Notes: generated by a model from the sequence alone, not told the origin. A stretch of 64,000 nt of DNA from Pochonia chlamydosporia 170 (GCF_001653235.2 NC_035790.1:6014001-6078000); one strand, 5' to 3'. Numbered from the stretch's first letter, positions 43,334 to 56,189 are shown. Numbers and translations: made by a program.

Positions 43334-44856
43334 CTAAAATCCTTCTATCTGGGTGCCAATCTTCTTCTCGTTAGCCACCTTCACCATATGCATGCCAATT
43401 ACCAGGTCCATCAACCCTAGACCAACACTCTTGTAGACAACGGTTCCATCTCTAAGCCATCGCGCAAGGCCGTCCTCTTTCTTCTTCTCCGTGTCAGACG
43501 AACTTCCAGAACGTGTTCGGAACGGAATCGGGAAGCTCGGTTTGCGACTATGATGAGACGAGCTGGGACTAGATGGACTGGCTGGTTGAGGTGTAGGTTC
43601 ACTGAAGACGGAGGACATGGAAGGCGTCTTGTCATTGGGGTCTAACGGCATTTCGTATTCCGAAGACATTGGGGTTTGGCTGCCAGTTGTGTCCGTCTCG
43701 GATTCTTCAATGGCGAGACGGTGCAACATAACAAGTTCGCCGAGCCTATCATAAAGTTAGTGAATTCTAAGCAAATGCAACAAGAAGCCGCGAGTACGTA
43801 CTCAACCATCTGGTGTGGGCTAATTTTGGCGGAGATGATTTCACCAGCTTCTTTCAGTACACCCTCAAGCGTGTCTACGACAATGACACCACCTTCATCA
43901 GCGTGCTTATGAAAGTGCCGATGGTTTTTCTCATGAGGCTTCGTGACGAGATGCAATAACCCCTCGGGAAGCTCCCTCATCTCAGGAGTATAGCTTCCGA
44001 CAGCGACAATGAGTCGGCCTTTCTTACGGCCTTCATGTGACGTCAGGATAGATGCATCAAACAACTCCTGTCGCGATGGAGTACAACAATAAATGACATC
44101 GGCGCTGCGAATCTGTTCCTTCTGAAGCCTTTCAAAGTCATGGAAGGTAGGGGTCAGGATACTGAACTTGGTATGTGCCCAACCTTCGCGCTCCTTGACA
44201 GCAGCAGGAATGATGGTGAACTTCTTGAGAATGTGACCGGCACTGTCCGAGAATCTTCGATTGATAATGTGTACGTGCTTGATGGTGCTTCCACGCATGA
44301 GAAGCGCCAGTCGGACATGCCAGTAGGCTTGGCTACCGCTCCCAAAGACTGTGAGCGTCTTGACATGGTTGCGACGAGTTAGCAGGCATGCTGACCCGAG
44401 GGCTGTTCGGAAGGCCGTCAGAGTGCTTGCGTGGACAAGTCCCATGGGGGTACCATCAGGATGGAACAAATTGACGACTCCGGTAGGACTAATTGGTTTC
44501 ACGGTGGGATCTTGTGTAACAGCTGATGAGGTCAATGAGACGACTAGAGACTCAGTTAGCAATGAGGCTCAACCATATATGTGCAGGTCACCCTGCCAAG
44601 AATAGCACCTGCCTTTGCATCCCATGCCTTCGGGTCCGCACGACGGCATAAACAGCGTAGTAGCCTTAGTCCCGGAATGAAACGTCGTTATTCTGTGGGG
44701 TTGCTGGTAGACATCGCCACCGTCCTCAGTCTCGGTGCTGTTGGAGAACTCATGCAGGGCAGATGATAACACCTGACGGAAATCGTCAAGCTCGTCAAGG
44801 GTAAGGGTCTCGAGGATGTCCTTGACCTGATCGTCTGTAAGAACAGTAAATGTCAT
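43334..44856 (-). CDS. Ornithine cyclodeaminase / mu-crystallin family protein
   Basis: Three exons (44856-44613, 44543-43802, 43745-43334) give 465 residues. The N terminus matches the family start (FTVLTDDQVKDIL), followed by HSGTKATTLFMP, then across intron 1 MGCK-VVSLTSS, the substrate side LTAFRTALGS and the NAD loop TVFGSGSQAYWH. The C-terminal family motif is split by intron 2 and restores VELGELV. Intron 1 fits best with a GC donor (AAAG|GCAGGT); the nearest GT donor adds seven residues inside a conserved segment. A Ser/Pro-rich insert of ~85 residues (SETDTTGSQTP...HHSRKPSFPIPFRTRS) separates that motif from the final helix, making the protein longer than the usual 320-380. Members are NAD(P)-dependent imine reductases or cyclodeaminases; the substrate is unknown. 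Confidence 0.87.
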
Positions 44857-45988
44857 GATGCCCCGCAAACTGTGGTGATGAACGGGCGGGGTGTCTAAGC
44901 CAAGGTAAAAAAGATTGGGCCTGGGAGGAATTAGACAAGAAATGCAGGTTCAATGTTCGGCTGAAGTGTCCAGTCAAGGGGTGGCACACACTGAGCCACC
45001 AGTGTCAAAAATTAAGCTTAAATATGGGCGGACGCAGGTATGGCCACGTTTCTTGAAGAGAAGCAAAAAAATGACACAAAAGAGTTGAGGGGAGAGATGA
45101 ACAAATATGGGGACGTGCTGTACTTGAATTCAAGCCGTTTGTCCATCTTCAACAGAAACGGGAAGTTGAGACCCAGATACCTGGAGATAATACAGCCCAT
45201 CCCCACTCCCCCGGCGACATCGGGGCCGATGATGACCGAGCCAAAGCCAAGAGTGGCGGAACAGCCATGAAAGGACACGAACCTCTCAGATGGCGATATT
45301 TGCCCCTGGATTGCGACCATAAATTCTAGATTTGTGACAAAGCACTCGGCTGGCATGCAGAAGTGCCCAGAGGAAACTATGGTCGCTGCCCGAAGCTGTA
45401 ATTGTCATCACATGATGAACTTGATTTGTTTCCTATGAGTTCGATGTCGCATTTAGTCGCCAACTCCCGCGACCCGATTTGGTGGCTGAAACAGTGTTGG
45501 GCTGAGAGCCGTTGCCGTTCTTTGAGCTCTCTTATCTGTCAGTCTGTTTTTTGCTTGCCTTTCAGGCATCTATTCAATCATCATAGTCAGTTTGACCGTT
45601 CACTTGGTTTCTCTCTCAATGGTCGGCGTACCTCGACAGAGAGTACTCTATATACACGAAGTAATGATTGCAGACGGCGCTGGGCCTTGATTGGCCCCCG
45701 AGCAGGATTTACCTAGCTCTTATAGTATTTCCTTCGAACTGATATTTTGACTTCAATTCACTACTACTGCCCCTCCTCCAGTGGCATACATGTGTTGACC
45801 CTGAAACGTGCAGATATTAATCCTTGTCACGTGTTGGCAAAGGTGTGAGTGAATGTTGTCTGAGTCACAGATCAAAGCAAACTCATGCAGAGTATCAAAT
45901 ATGAGCGACTATCCACACTTGATGCTTTGACTGTGTAATTTTATTGAAACATTAAAATTGCTACTACCGAAATCCGAGGAAAGCCACA
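44857..45988. other. Divergent intergenic region before the tRNA synthetase gene
   Basis: It is 1.13 kb with no supported gene. TATATA occurs near 45650, too far from the synthetase ATG to assign with confidence. Confidence 0.5.
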
Positions 45989-48222
45989 ATGTCAGAAGCT
46001 GTCGTCGAAAATACTGCAAAGCTCCAGCTTGATGAGGAGACCGGGGAGATGGTCTCCAAGAGTGAGCTCAAAAAGCGGATGCAAAAACGGGCAAAGAAGG
46101 CAGCTGCAGCATTGCGCAAGACCCAGGTATCTTCAGAAGGAACCACAAAAGCTGGAGGGCAGAAACAACTTAATACATCAGTAAAGAAGCCCAGTGATGC
46201 AGAAGAGAACGTCGTTGATCCAGATGCAATGTTTAAGCAAGGGTTTCTGGCTGAGGTTTACAAGACGCGTCCTTCGGAAACTGTTGTCACCCGGTTTCCG
46301 CCAGAGCCAAATGGATACCTTCATGTAACTTAACTCTTTTCCTCTCGAGTCAACCTATCGCTAACAAACCACGTTAGCTGGGACACGCAAAGGCCATTGC
46401 TATCAACTTTGGGTTTGCAAGATATCATGGTGGCAAAACAGTATGTTTAATCTCGAGACCTGTAATAGATTCGATGGCTAACACGCCCAGATACTGAGGT
46501 AGCTGCTTCCAGCAGATAAGGTGATCAACTGTCAAGCTGCTTTGCTAACGCCGTGTCGATAGGTTTGACGACACTAACCCCGATGCCGAGAGAGAGGAGT
46601 ACTACAAGGCTATCGAAGAGACAATTCGATGGTTGGGATTTACACCATCCAAAGTTACATATGCATCTGACAACTTCCAACGGATGTATAACCTCGCTGA
46701 AGAACTCATCAAGAAGGAAAAGGCATATGTCTGCCACTGTAACGAAGCCGAGACTAAGCTGCAGCGCGGCAGTGAGGACGGTTCAACCCCAAGATATCGA
46801 TGCGAGCATGCAAAGCAGGATGTGGACACCAATCTCAGGAAGTTTTCTGCCATGCGCGATGGCGAATATGCGCCGCAGACAGCCTGGCTTCGCATGAAGC
46901 AAGATATCGAGAATCCCAATCCTCAGATGTGGGATATTGCTGCTTACCGTATTCCTAAAGATCAGCATCCTCACCTTCGAACGGGTAATCATTGGCGGGT
47001 GTATCCGACCTACGACTTTGCACACTGCCTATGTGATAGCTTTGAAGGCATTACGCACAGTTTATGCACGACCGAGTTTATTATGTCCCGGGAAAGTTAC
47101 GAATGGCTAAATCAGTATGCCTCTCCGTCTTAGATTATCAGGATAGATTCGCGCTTTCGTGTCGAAGCAAGTAGTAGTCGCTAATACGTCAATAGGCTCC
47201 TGGTTGACTTTCAGCCAATGCAGCGCGAATGTGGTCGATTGAGACTCGACGGCACCATCATGAGCAAGAGAGAGCTCAGGCGGCTGATAGAAGAGAAGGT
47301 TGTCCGTGGCTGGGACGATCCACGCTTGTACACACTCAAGGCTATTAGGCGACGGGGTATACCACCAGCGGCCCTTCTCTCGTTTATATACGAACTTGGA
47401 GTGACCACAGCAACAAGTAACATCACCATCAAGCGTTTTGAGCAGTCCATTCGACGATATCTGGAGAGGACAGTTCCTCGCCTCATGCTTGTCCTTGATC
47501 CGGTTCGAGTCATCATTGAAGATGCAGAGGAGCAGGACCTTGATGTCCCATTCCTACCTAAAGATCCCAGCATGGGTTCCCATAAGGTACGACTAACAAA
47601 ATGCGTCTTCATCGACCGCTCCGATTTCCGCGAAGTTGATAGTAAGGACTACTTCCGGCTTGCTCCTGGCAAGACAGTTGGGTTGCTCCACATGCCTTAT
47701 CCCATCAAAGCGGTAGATTTTACCAAGGATGATGCTACTGGGAAAGTGAAGGAAATCAGAGCTGTCTTTGATAGGGGAGCCAAGAAGCCCAAGACATTCA
47801 TACAGTGGGTTCCGGATGGTTCTCCCACGGCCGAGGTGCGCATTCACACGGCCTTGTTCAAGTCAGCTCAGCCAAAATCCGCGCCGGGAGGGTTGATGAA
47901 CGACATAAATCCTGAAAGCGAGACTATCTGGCACAGCGCAATGATTGAAAATGGTTTCTACGAGGTGCGACGACGGGCTCCGTGGCCTGAGGCGGAAGGT
48001 GAGAAGGCTGGCGACTTTGGACCTGAGAGTGTCCGATTCCAGGGCACTCGTGTTGCTTATTTCGTGAGTTGCCTTGTTCCTTTGCATTTATATATCAAGC
48101 TTATTTTATGATGTACTAACTGTTTTCTTTACTGGCAGGCATGTGACTCGGATAGCACAGATGAGAAGATTGTTCTCAACCGTATTGTTGCTTTGAAGGA
48201 GGATTCTGGTAAAAGCGGCTGA
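45989..48222 (+). CDS. GLN4: Glutaminyl-tRNA synthetase, cytosolic
   Basis: Six exons (45989-46324, 46378-46440, 46491-46498, 46563-47114, 47196-48063, 48139-48222) give 636 residues. A ~95-residue N-terminal extension with a Lys-rich helix (KSELKKRMQKRAKKAAAALRK) precedes the class I core. The HIGH-type motif is split by intron 1: PPEPNGYLH | LGHAKA gives HLGH at 112-115. Exon 3 is only 8 nt long; it supplies I-L and part of R in GGKTILRFDDTNP. The KMSKS-type motif is IMSKR (341-345). The C-terminal half is the beta-barrel anticodon-binding region. The enzyme charges tRNA-Gln in the cytosol. The extension is too short for a full yeast-type tRNA-binding N-terminal domain. Confidence 0.93.
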
Positions 48223-49602
48223 GGCTTGTGATGAAATTATAATAGAGAAGCGAATTAAGCGTATCTTGTTGCGTCGCATTCTGTTGGAGAGCATTTTTGA
48301 ACTGGCATCAATTTGGCAAGCAAAAGCGAATACGATAGCAATTACACACATAATTAAGGTGATGTAAAATATTTGATGGCAAGGTTGTGGCACAACGCGA
48401 AATAGTCCCTACACACGGCAGTTGAGTATCGAGGTCACCGGCTGGGCTGTCGGCAACCACATCCGAGCGTATTTTCCACGGCCATAAAGAGTCAACCTCT
48501 CGTAGAATGATTCGTTTTCGGGAATTGGTACAGAATCTGGTTGCCTGTGTTTGTGTAGGGTACTTAAGTACGACGGAGGAGTCGGGATTCGACCGAGGCT
48601 GAGCACATCTGATGCCGCGTAACTTCCATACGTCACGCCACACGGATGTCTTGTATCCTCGATCAGAGTAATTGAGTTGCCTAGCCGGACTTTGGCCTGT
48701 TAAATGGGTTATAAACCAGGCATTAATCTCATAGGGCTTGTAATCGCTTCCAGTGCGAAACTATTCCAGCTCTTTTTCCAAGACACTGAAAGGCGTTTCA
48801 GATCCGCAAGTGCGTGGTTCATCATTGACATTTGCAGACCAGGAACCTGCTCATCAAAGACTCTAGACCCACAAACGTCGCAACTCGGCTGGTTTTGGTG
48901 GTTTTGTTTTGCAGGACAAGAGGCTGGACCCCGTCAATTTCACATCAGAAAATTGAAGGCACTAGACTGGTGCTCCTGGTATAGGGGCCATCTATCGGCG
49001 CTGGGATTATTGCAGGTACACTCAAGACCCAGACCAGACCCTACCCTCAAGCTGCTCTATTGAGCCTGGTGTGGTGTGGTGTGGTGTGGTGTCTGGTGGT
49101 TGAGACAATTGACCTTCCCAACAAGCCTCGCCTCTCACTGGCCACATCGCCTTTGAGCCAAACCAAACTCAACTGGCGCCAGACTCCATCATTGTGTCTG
49201 GTCCCTCGGAATCCAATCCAGGACTGGTCCACTTGAGCAGTCTGGTCCCTCCTGTGGTCCCTCCTGTCAATCGCCAAGCCACCACGCTGCGCCAGCCTCT
49301 TTGACCTTTGAAGGGCCCGCCGTTGGAGACTGCAAGAGAAGAGGCTACGTGCTCTCCAACTTTATTCATCACTTCGACGACCACAGAGCATTCCTGCATC
49401 ATCATCTCCCAGCCACCTTATCGCCGTCCACCGAGCTATACAATTTCTACGCATACGATAGTGCGCCTCTGATTGACTTTCACATCCTGCGAATAATTCA
49501 CTCTTGTCTATTTTGCCGTCGCCGCGTTGCGCTGTGCGCTTCTCGAACGAATCAATCCCTAAAACTGACAGCTTGTCAGCAAGCTCCGCGACAACTCTCA
49601 AC
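48223..49602. other. Intergenic region before TVP18
   Basis: It is 1.38 kb without a supported gene; it holds a (GGTGT)5 microsatellite (49068-49092). I looked for a tRNA near 48590, where a B-box-like word occurs, and found no fold. Confidence 0.55.
49068..49092. repeat. (GGTGT)5 microsatellite
   Basis: Five exact copies of a pentanucleotide, about 510 bp upstream of the TVP18 start. Confidence 0.95.
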
Positions 49603-50372
49603 ATGTCGCTCAAGGAAGAATTCCAGACCCGAAACTTCAGTAAGCCCTTGAACATGGAATTGCAGCACTACTGAGGCTACGAACGTAAACTAATCTCATC
49701 GGTGAAGGTATCTACGGACAATGGTATGTCTCTACCCTCCTGCAACAACCTTGCGAATCGCTGCCCGACTGATCATCCTATTTCGCCCACAATGCATCGA
49801 GACGAGCTGCACTTACGGCGCATCCATTGCCGGAGCTTCCATGCCGTGAACACTGTATTTCATTCGGAACGAGTCTAACATCGATTACAATAGGCTTGGT
49901 ATCCTGTCCATGATCATTTGCTTAGCTACCGGCATCTCAACAATCTTTACCTTTAAGGTTCTTTTGATCGTCTTTGCTGCTATTGCCATGTAAGTCGTCA
50001 CTCGGTGTGCTAGCAAAATTCCACAGTTTCGGTATCACTGCGAATTGCAGTTGCTGATTATTCTTTTGCAGTGCCTCCGCCTTCCTCATCTTGTTCATCG
50101 AGGTTCCCTTGCTTCTGCGAATCTGCCCTACCTCCGGCAAGTTCGATGATTTTGTTCGCCGAATCTCAACCAACTATATGCGAGCAGCCGCCTATGGAAT
50201 CATGGCTCTGCTTCAATTCCTGAGCAACCTCGGTGGCCCCAGCAGCTTGATTGCTGCAGGTGTCTTTCTGACTCTCACCGGTCTCTGCTATCTGCTCGCT
50301 GGCATCAAGGGCCAGGCCTTTGTTGGCAGCAAAACCCTTGGCGGAGCTGGAGTTGCGCAAATGATTGTCTAA
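49603..50372 (+). CDS. TVP18: Golgi membrane protein TVP18
   Basis: Four exons (49603-49639, 49708-49723, 49894-49989, 50072-50372) give 149 residues. The second exon is only 16 nt. The N terminus MSLKEEFQTRNFSIYGQW is a hallmark of the TVP18 family. Four hydrophobic segments follow (LGILSMIICLATGIS, VLLIVFAAIAIASAFLILF, AAYGIMALLQFLSNL and LIAAGVFLTLTGLCYLLAG), with IEVPLLLRICPTSGKFDDFV between the second and third. TVP18 is a small tetraspanning protein of late Golgi vesicles (Tlg2 compartment) with a role in vesicle traffic. The start at 49603 gives the family's exact N terminus. Confidence 0.92.
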
Positions 50373-53127
50373 GCATGCTGCACAATTTGCCAGCTGTCGT
50401 CATTGTCCTCGTGGAGTATCGAAATCCACCTACGAGTCGATGCTACTGAAACCTGTTATGACGGAGGACCGAATACGACGAAACTCGGAGACGAAGTGAG
50501 AAGGGGGTGGTTTGACGACGGGAACATTTGGTTTATTCATATGAATTCTGCCTGCCCCGGTACCCCAGGATGTGACGGGCTGAATACCGAGCAGTTATTG
50601 TTTGGCGTCTGGGGTGATATCCTTGCTTAGCCTTGACGTTGCCACGCCAGCTTAGTAGGGCTTGCTTGGTTTTCTTTATGACCGCTACTGATGAGCCATG
50701 CTGTGGTTTTGGGCATTCGTAGCCCGGCCGATTTGCGTACTTACCCAAAGGTTTATATAGCTTGATAGCACAGCCTTTGATTTTCATGAATTGATAGAGG
50801 AAAATCGCCATTGGTTCATCATCTAGTTCCTCACATTGGCGATGCGTATTGAACGCTGGCCAAGCGTATTAGCCTGGTTCAAACAAGACTGTCAGACTAG
50901 CATGTAGTTTGGTTTAAGCATTCAGGAACTGACCATTGTTGGCTGAAGTATGGAAAGCTCGTGTGGATCCTACCAATGCAAGTCGGCAACCCTCCATTTT
51001 GTTCAGAGTGACATATCAAGGAAACTCGAAGACCGTTGACGTAACGATGTATGTATCCGTCATGTGAATGAGAGCTCTGGTGGAACACTTTGCATCTGAG
51101 AGCTACAGCCTATTCAGTTTAAGCTAACCGTTTGGTGGAACGTAAGCATTTTGCTCCTTTAAGGCCATTTGTTAAAGGACTGCGGCTTATCCCACGTCAC
51201 CATCTGTCTTGGGCCAATTTTCAACAAGATACTGGGCACTCCACGACATAATCTAGCTCAATTGTACAAAGATAGTATAATACAGATCGCAGGATGAGCA
51301 TTTCAATCTTACACCATAAACAAGTCAGGAATGGGGACTATGATGTGATGGATTGTCTGATCGAGATGCCACTTGAACACTTCATGCATGACGAAACTGT
51401 TAGTGCAGTACCCAAACGCCACGAGGGGCACCCTGCACAGTGCAGCGTAATCGACTCGTTGGCCCGCCTACAAGGACCGATGTTCCGCCCTCAGCACGTC
51501 ATTGGGGCAAGGAGGGGCAGGTCCGCTATGGCGACGAGTGTAGAATGCTAACATTGCCCACTGAATGGAGACTCTGATGCCACAGTTAAGCACCTTGGAA
51601 CTCTGAAGAATGGGTTCACATGTCCCGCGGCGTCCGTGTCAACTCCTCACCAGATGGGAAACTGACAAGCTTCCTTGCCTGTGGTAGGTACAGTACTAGC
51701 ACACCATCAAGGAGACGAAAACCTGCATCACTGGAATCCAGACACGAAGCTCCTTTCCAGCCAGATATGCACGTCCAACGCCTGAGCTATTAAAATCTTG
51801 ATGGTCATCAGACTTGTCTGTAGGCTGTTTGGTTCGAGAGACCGCTTGCAGCCACAGCACTTGAATTGCTGCAGGAGTGGATTAGCGGTGGGGATTTTGG
51901 TGTGGAGAGGGCGCACTGTGTTGCTAGGGGTCTGGCGTTTCTGTCGATTTGATGCAAAGTGCTTGCGTGCTGCAAACCGAACCGAGGAGGAGTCTGCCGT
52001 CTGACGCTGGTCAATCAACGAGAGTGTGGTCGTAAATAGTATCATGCCAATGTGAATGCCTGACAAGACGCGTCACAGAGTATGGAAACCCCTTGGTGCT
52101 TCATGCTGAGATGTTGATTCGTGCTTGATACTTGCACCACAAGCTAGATGAAACGTCCAAGTGCTCCGAACAGAATGTCACAAGCAGTGGACCTCCGCGG
52201 GATTGGTTCATTGTAGCGGCCAAAAGGCTGGTACCTTCCAACGCACCACCGTGTGCAAGTGGAGACTTCGCACAGTAAGTGGATCGGCTCTTGGTCTGGT
52301 GACGACAAAGCCCAGAACTGGGATTCGCAGGGCCACAGCCATGGTCAGTCTCCGAATTGGTTCAGAGAGTCTAGACGTATAATCGTCACTACCGCCCGAG
52401 TCTCAAACGGCTCGAGCTTAATTCGTCCTTTGACTCGAACTCTTATTCCCGCCACTCTGTCACTTAATCCTCAATTTTCATCCTTATAGACAACTGCATG
52501 CTGTAGTAACGGCTGTTTGTCCGGTATTCTATACCATATCGAAGCATTGATTGATTGCACTGCGCCAGCTTGTAAGTAGCCAGTCCCACTCCCTTCGTCA
52601 AGCATGCATCACAAACACCTTGCTCGTCATTGGGCAGAGTGGGAGGAAGCTTGTTGTTCACCAGTGTCACTGTGAGCACTCGCTCTCCCGCCACGCCCAG
52701 TGCCAGCAATTGTGCTGTTTTGCCATCGTGGCTCTTGGAATGGCCGAGCACCAGTCATAGACAGTATTTATCTGCTCTGATACGGTCAATGTTGCCGAGC
52801 CCAAGCTCTGCGTCGGCTTTGTTAGGGCGGCGTAACTGGTTGCGCTTTTGCTTATCTTGCGTCACGAGGGAGAGCCCGGTTGCTTTATCAGTGACTGGCC
52901 GCCCATGTAACCGACAATCTTGACCGCAAATCCTTCAATTAATTCAAAGCGCTAATCTGTCCTTGGTCGTTAGGCATGTCTCCTTCATAGACTTTTGTAG
53001 TCTGTTATTTTAACCCTTTCAGCTCAACAACGCTTGGCATTGGCATTTCTCGGCCCCCGATTGACAAAGTACGCCTCTTCCTACTTCCTCCGAGGTATAT
53101 CGTCCTTTGTGACTCCCACGAACAAGA
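50373..53127. other. Intergenic region between TVP18 and AIM21
   Basis: It is 2.75 kb. Only short frames with random composition are present, and I recognise no RNA gene or repeat. The last ~250 bp are C/T-rich and likely the AIM21 leader. Confidence 0.55.
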
Positions 53128-55938
53128 ATGTCAGCAGCTCCAATGGCTCAGACACCGGTTATACCGCCTCGACCTAGTAGGTCTTCCGAAAAAGAAGCCC
53201 CTACACACCTCATGCCGCAGGTGCCTCCTCGTCCTGTCAACAAGCGCCTGGACCGATCCATCTCGCCTGGCGCCGATCGATTTGCACCGTCGCCGCTCAC
53301 AGCGGGCATTCCCTCCCAGAATGTTGATAACCGACTGGCCAAGCACTATGCGCATAAAGAGCAAGCCCAAGACCCCATTGAGCGGGCCAGCAGTGTCGAC
53401 ATGCCCTCCCTTGGTGAAGAGGGCATGGAATACAGTGCTGTGGCCGCTGAATTAGAAGAGGACGAACAGCGGCCGTCGGCGCCCGAACAGACCAGACTTG
53501 TAGGAGAGGGTTTGAAGCTTCATGCTCCAAAACCCTCTCTTCCTGCCCAGAGCGCTAAGCAACAGGTCATGGCTGTCACTCGTACCGACTCGGACAAAGC
53601 TGCTTCTTATGGCATTGGCCAGCCAAGCAATGGCGAAGAGCGGGCTGTTTCCAGGAGCTCTACGAGAAAGCGCCCTGAAAGCATTGTGTCATCTTATAGC
53701 GACCAGGGCAATCACACCGATGACGACCATGGCATTCCTGAAATTGGTCAGCGAGTTCCGATGAACAGGCACCTTGGAGATGTGCAAGCACCCTCCCCTG
53801 GCCCTGAGGGAAATAAGAAGCACCACAGCCGGAAGTTAAGTGGCCGCAGCTTGCCTCCTGGCAGTTATGGTCTTCACGGTCATGGAGTTGTGCCACAGGA
53901 TAAGCTTGAGAAGGCTTACTATCAGAAGCACCCCGAGGCTCTTGAGCGGGAACAGCAGACTCCTCGACATGAACGTCACAACGATTTTGCAATGAGCAGT
54001 TCCGATTTGAATAGACTGGTTAGAGACACAGCTAATCGCCACGCGAGATCTGGTACGTGGCTTTCTTTTCGCGTAACTGTCGAAGCTACCTGCTAATTAT
54101 GAGATATAGCCTCAGCTGAGCTCCGTGGCACGCCTACGGATGACGTTGCTTTTGAAGCTAGCGAGAAATATACGACCCGCATGTCTTCATCTCGTCCCAC
54201 GTCTGTGGTTCTGGGAGAAGGTACTGGTGCCACTTCATCCACTCAGCAGGCACCTGCCGAAGATGACAAGGCCATCCATGTAGATGATGGGAAGAATCCT
54301 GAGTTCTACTCTTATGGAGAAGGAAAGGATGATGAAGCAACTGAAGATTACACTGCTCCAATCCTCGCCTCAGATGAGCTGAGGAAAGACCCTAGTCCTC
54401 GTGCGCACCAGCCTGCAATTCGCCCGCACTTGGAGCGTCATGGCAGTTCGTTTGACGGAGAAGACCCTCCCAGTCGCCCGACTAGCCGCCCTCGCATGCA
54501 ACGCTATCATTCCCAGCAGCAGGAGGTCAGGTCCACTCCCCTCGAAGATGTGGAGGAATACGACCCTCTCTTCCCAGAGGACGGAAAGGGGGAGCCGGCA
54601 GCCAAGAAGAAGGAGGAATCGGCCGACGAGAACTGCGAGCGCCGCCACTTTCCCAGCAAGGACATTTGGGAAGATGCGCCGAACAGTGTTCACTACACTG
54701 CTGAGGTATCAACTCCCGATGTTGGCGAGCCAGAGCGACGGCGATCCTCGGCGTACTATGCCGACCGTCCAATTACACCTGCTCAAGCTTTCGCCCTGTA
54801 TCAAGAAGAGCTGGCGGAGAAGGAGGCTAGCAAGCGTGGACACACATTCTTACCTTTGCAAGATTCGAAGCCCACTTGGGCTAATCACCAGCCTCATTTG
54901 CAGACTGAGGTGCGCCCAAGTTCGAGCTCCAGCAGACGCTTTCCTAGTCGGGATATTTGGGAAGATGCCCCCGAAAGTCACATTCACGAGGCAGAAGTTT
55001 CTGCTTCGCCAGTAGAGCAGACGAAGCCAGAAATCCCAGTACGGCCCACAAAGAAGCCCTCATTATCCCCAGAGCGCCCCGTCGTTCCTGGCCGGCCGAA
55101 AGGAAGACAAAATAGCGGAGATGATGCTACTAAGGCTCGACCTCCCGTTTCAGATAAGCCCAAGCCTTCTATTCCTCCTCGACCAGTTAAGAGCCTGTCA
55201 GGAGATTCCAAGGATGGTGTTGCTGCGAAACCTAAGCCACCAGTGCCGAGTCGCCCTGCTGGTGGCAAGATCGCCGCCTTGCAGGCCGGGTTCATGAGTG
55301 ACCTGAACAAACGACTCCAACTAGGACCTCAGGGTATGAAGAAGGAAGAGACTCCCAAGGAAGAGGAGGCGGTCGAAGAGAAGGAGAAGGTGCCATTGTC
55401 AGATGCGCGAAAGGGACGTGCTCGTGGCCCTCAACGTCGCGCCCCGGCCAAGAGCCCTGCGGCAGCGGTATCATCTGCTTCAGAAGTGAAGCCCACAGCT
55501 CCTGTGCTCTCCTTTACACTAGCACAAACAGTCTGGTCCATCGACCCAGAGGATGGAGATTTCGCATTCAGTAGTAAGGATGACACTCCAACCAACGACA
55601 TTCCGAAACCTGAAGAGCCGTCACCTGCCCTGAAGCCCGCTCAAGCTCCAGCGGTGGTACCGGAAGAAACAAAGGAAGTTGCCGAGACGTCAGAACCCGT
55701 CAAACAAGTTGCTGAGCCGGAACCTGTGCCAAAGACGGAAAAGCCAGAAGCACCTGTTGAGGAGCCTACGGTTAAGCCAGATACAGAAGAAGAAAAGGAA
55801 GAAGAGGCAAAGGAGGATGATAAGAAGGAGCTTACGCTGGCTTCCAACACTGCCGGTGAGGGTATACTTGAAGCTACGGTGAAAAAGGACGACGAAGAGG
55901 TTGAGCCTGTAGAGGTACATGAGGATGTTAAGCCGTAG
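53128..55938 (+). CDS. AIM21: AIM21-like actin-patch protein
   Basis: Two exons (53128-54052, 54110-55938) give 917 residues. The protein is almost wholly disordered, rich in Pro, Glu, Ser and Lys, with many PxxP motifs (PVIPPRPSR, PQVPPRPVNK, EIPVRPTKKP, SIPPRPVK, PPVPSRPAGG). The N terminus PVIPPRPSRS...RSISPGADRFAPSPL and the segment KIAALQAGFMSDLNKRLQLGP are typical of fungal AIM21 proteins. The unit RFPS(K/R)DIWEDAP occurs twice (about 54645 and 54940). The C terminus is a Glu/Lys/Val-rich acidic tail. In yeast AIM21 binds Bbc1/Abp1 SH3 domains and caps actin barbed ends at endocytic sites, which also affects mitochondrial inheritance. No other domain is visible. Confidence 0.82.
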
Positions 55939-56189
55939 AAACACAATTTTGGATGACAAATACTTATTTTGGAAGCTTATTGTTTTAATAGTTGGGATAA
56001 ATGGAATATGCTTGACCGTTCTCAATGCAAAGATTTGGCACCTGCACCGAGTGACATCATGTGTGGACCTGGCATGCCAAGGCAAACGGTCGTATATTGG
56101 GATGTGACTAGTGTACACTATAGAACATGTTGTCTTTGAAGCATATAATATCATATGGCTGCGATTTAAACTTCATCATTTCTCCACGA

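Noticed and set aside
48580..48620. B-box-like word on the minus strand, checked as a tRNA or 5S rRNA gene.
   Set aside because: No cloverleaf arms or A box pair with it, and the 5S internal control region is not matched.
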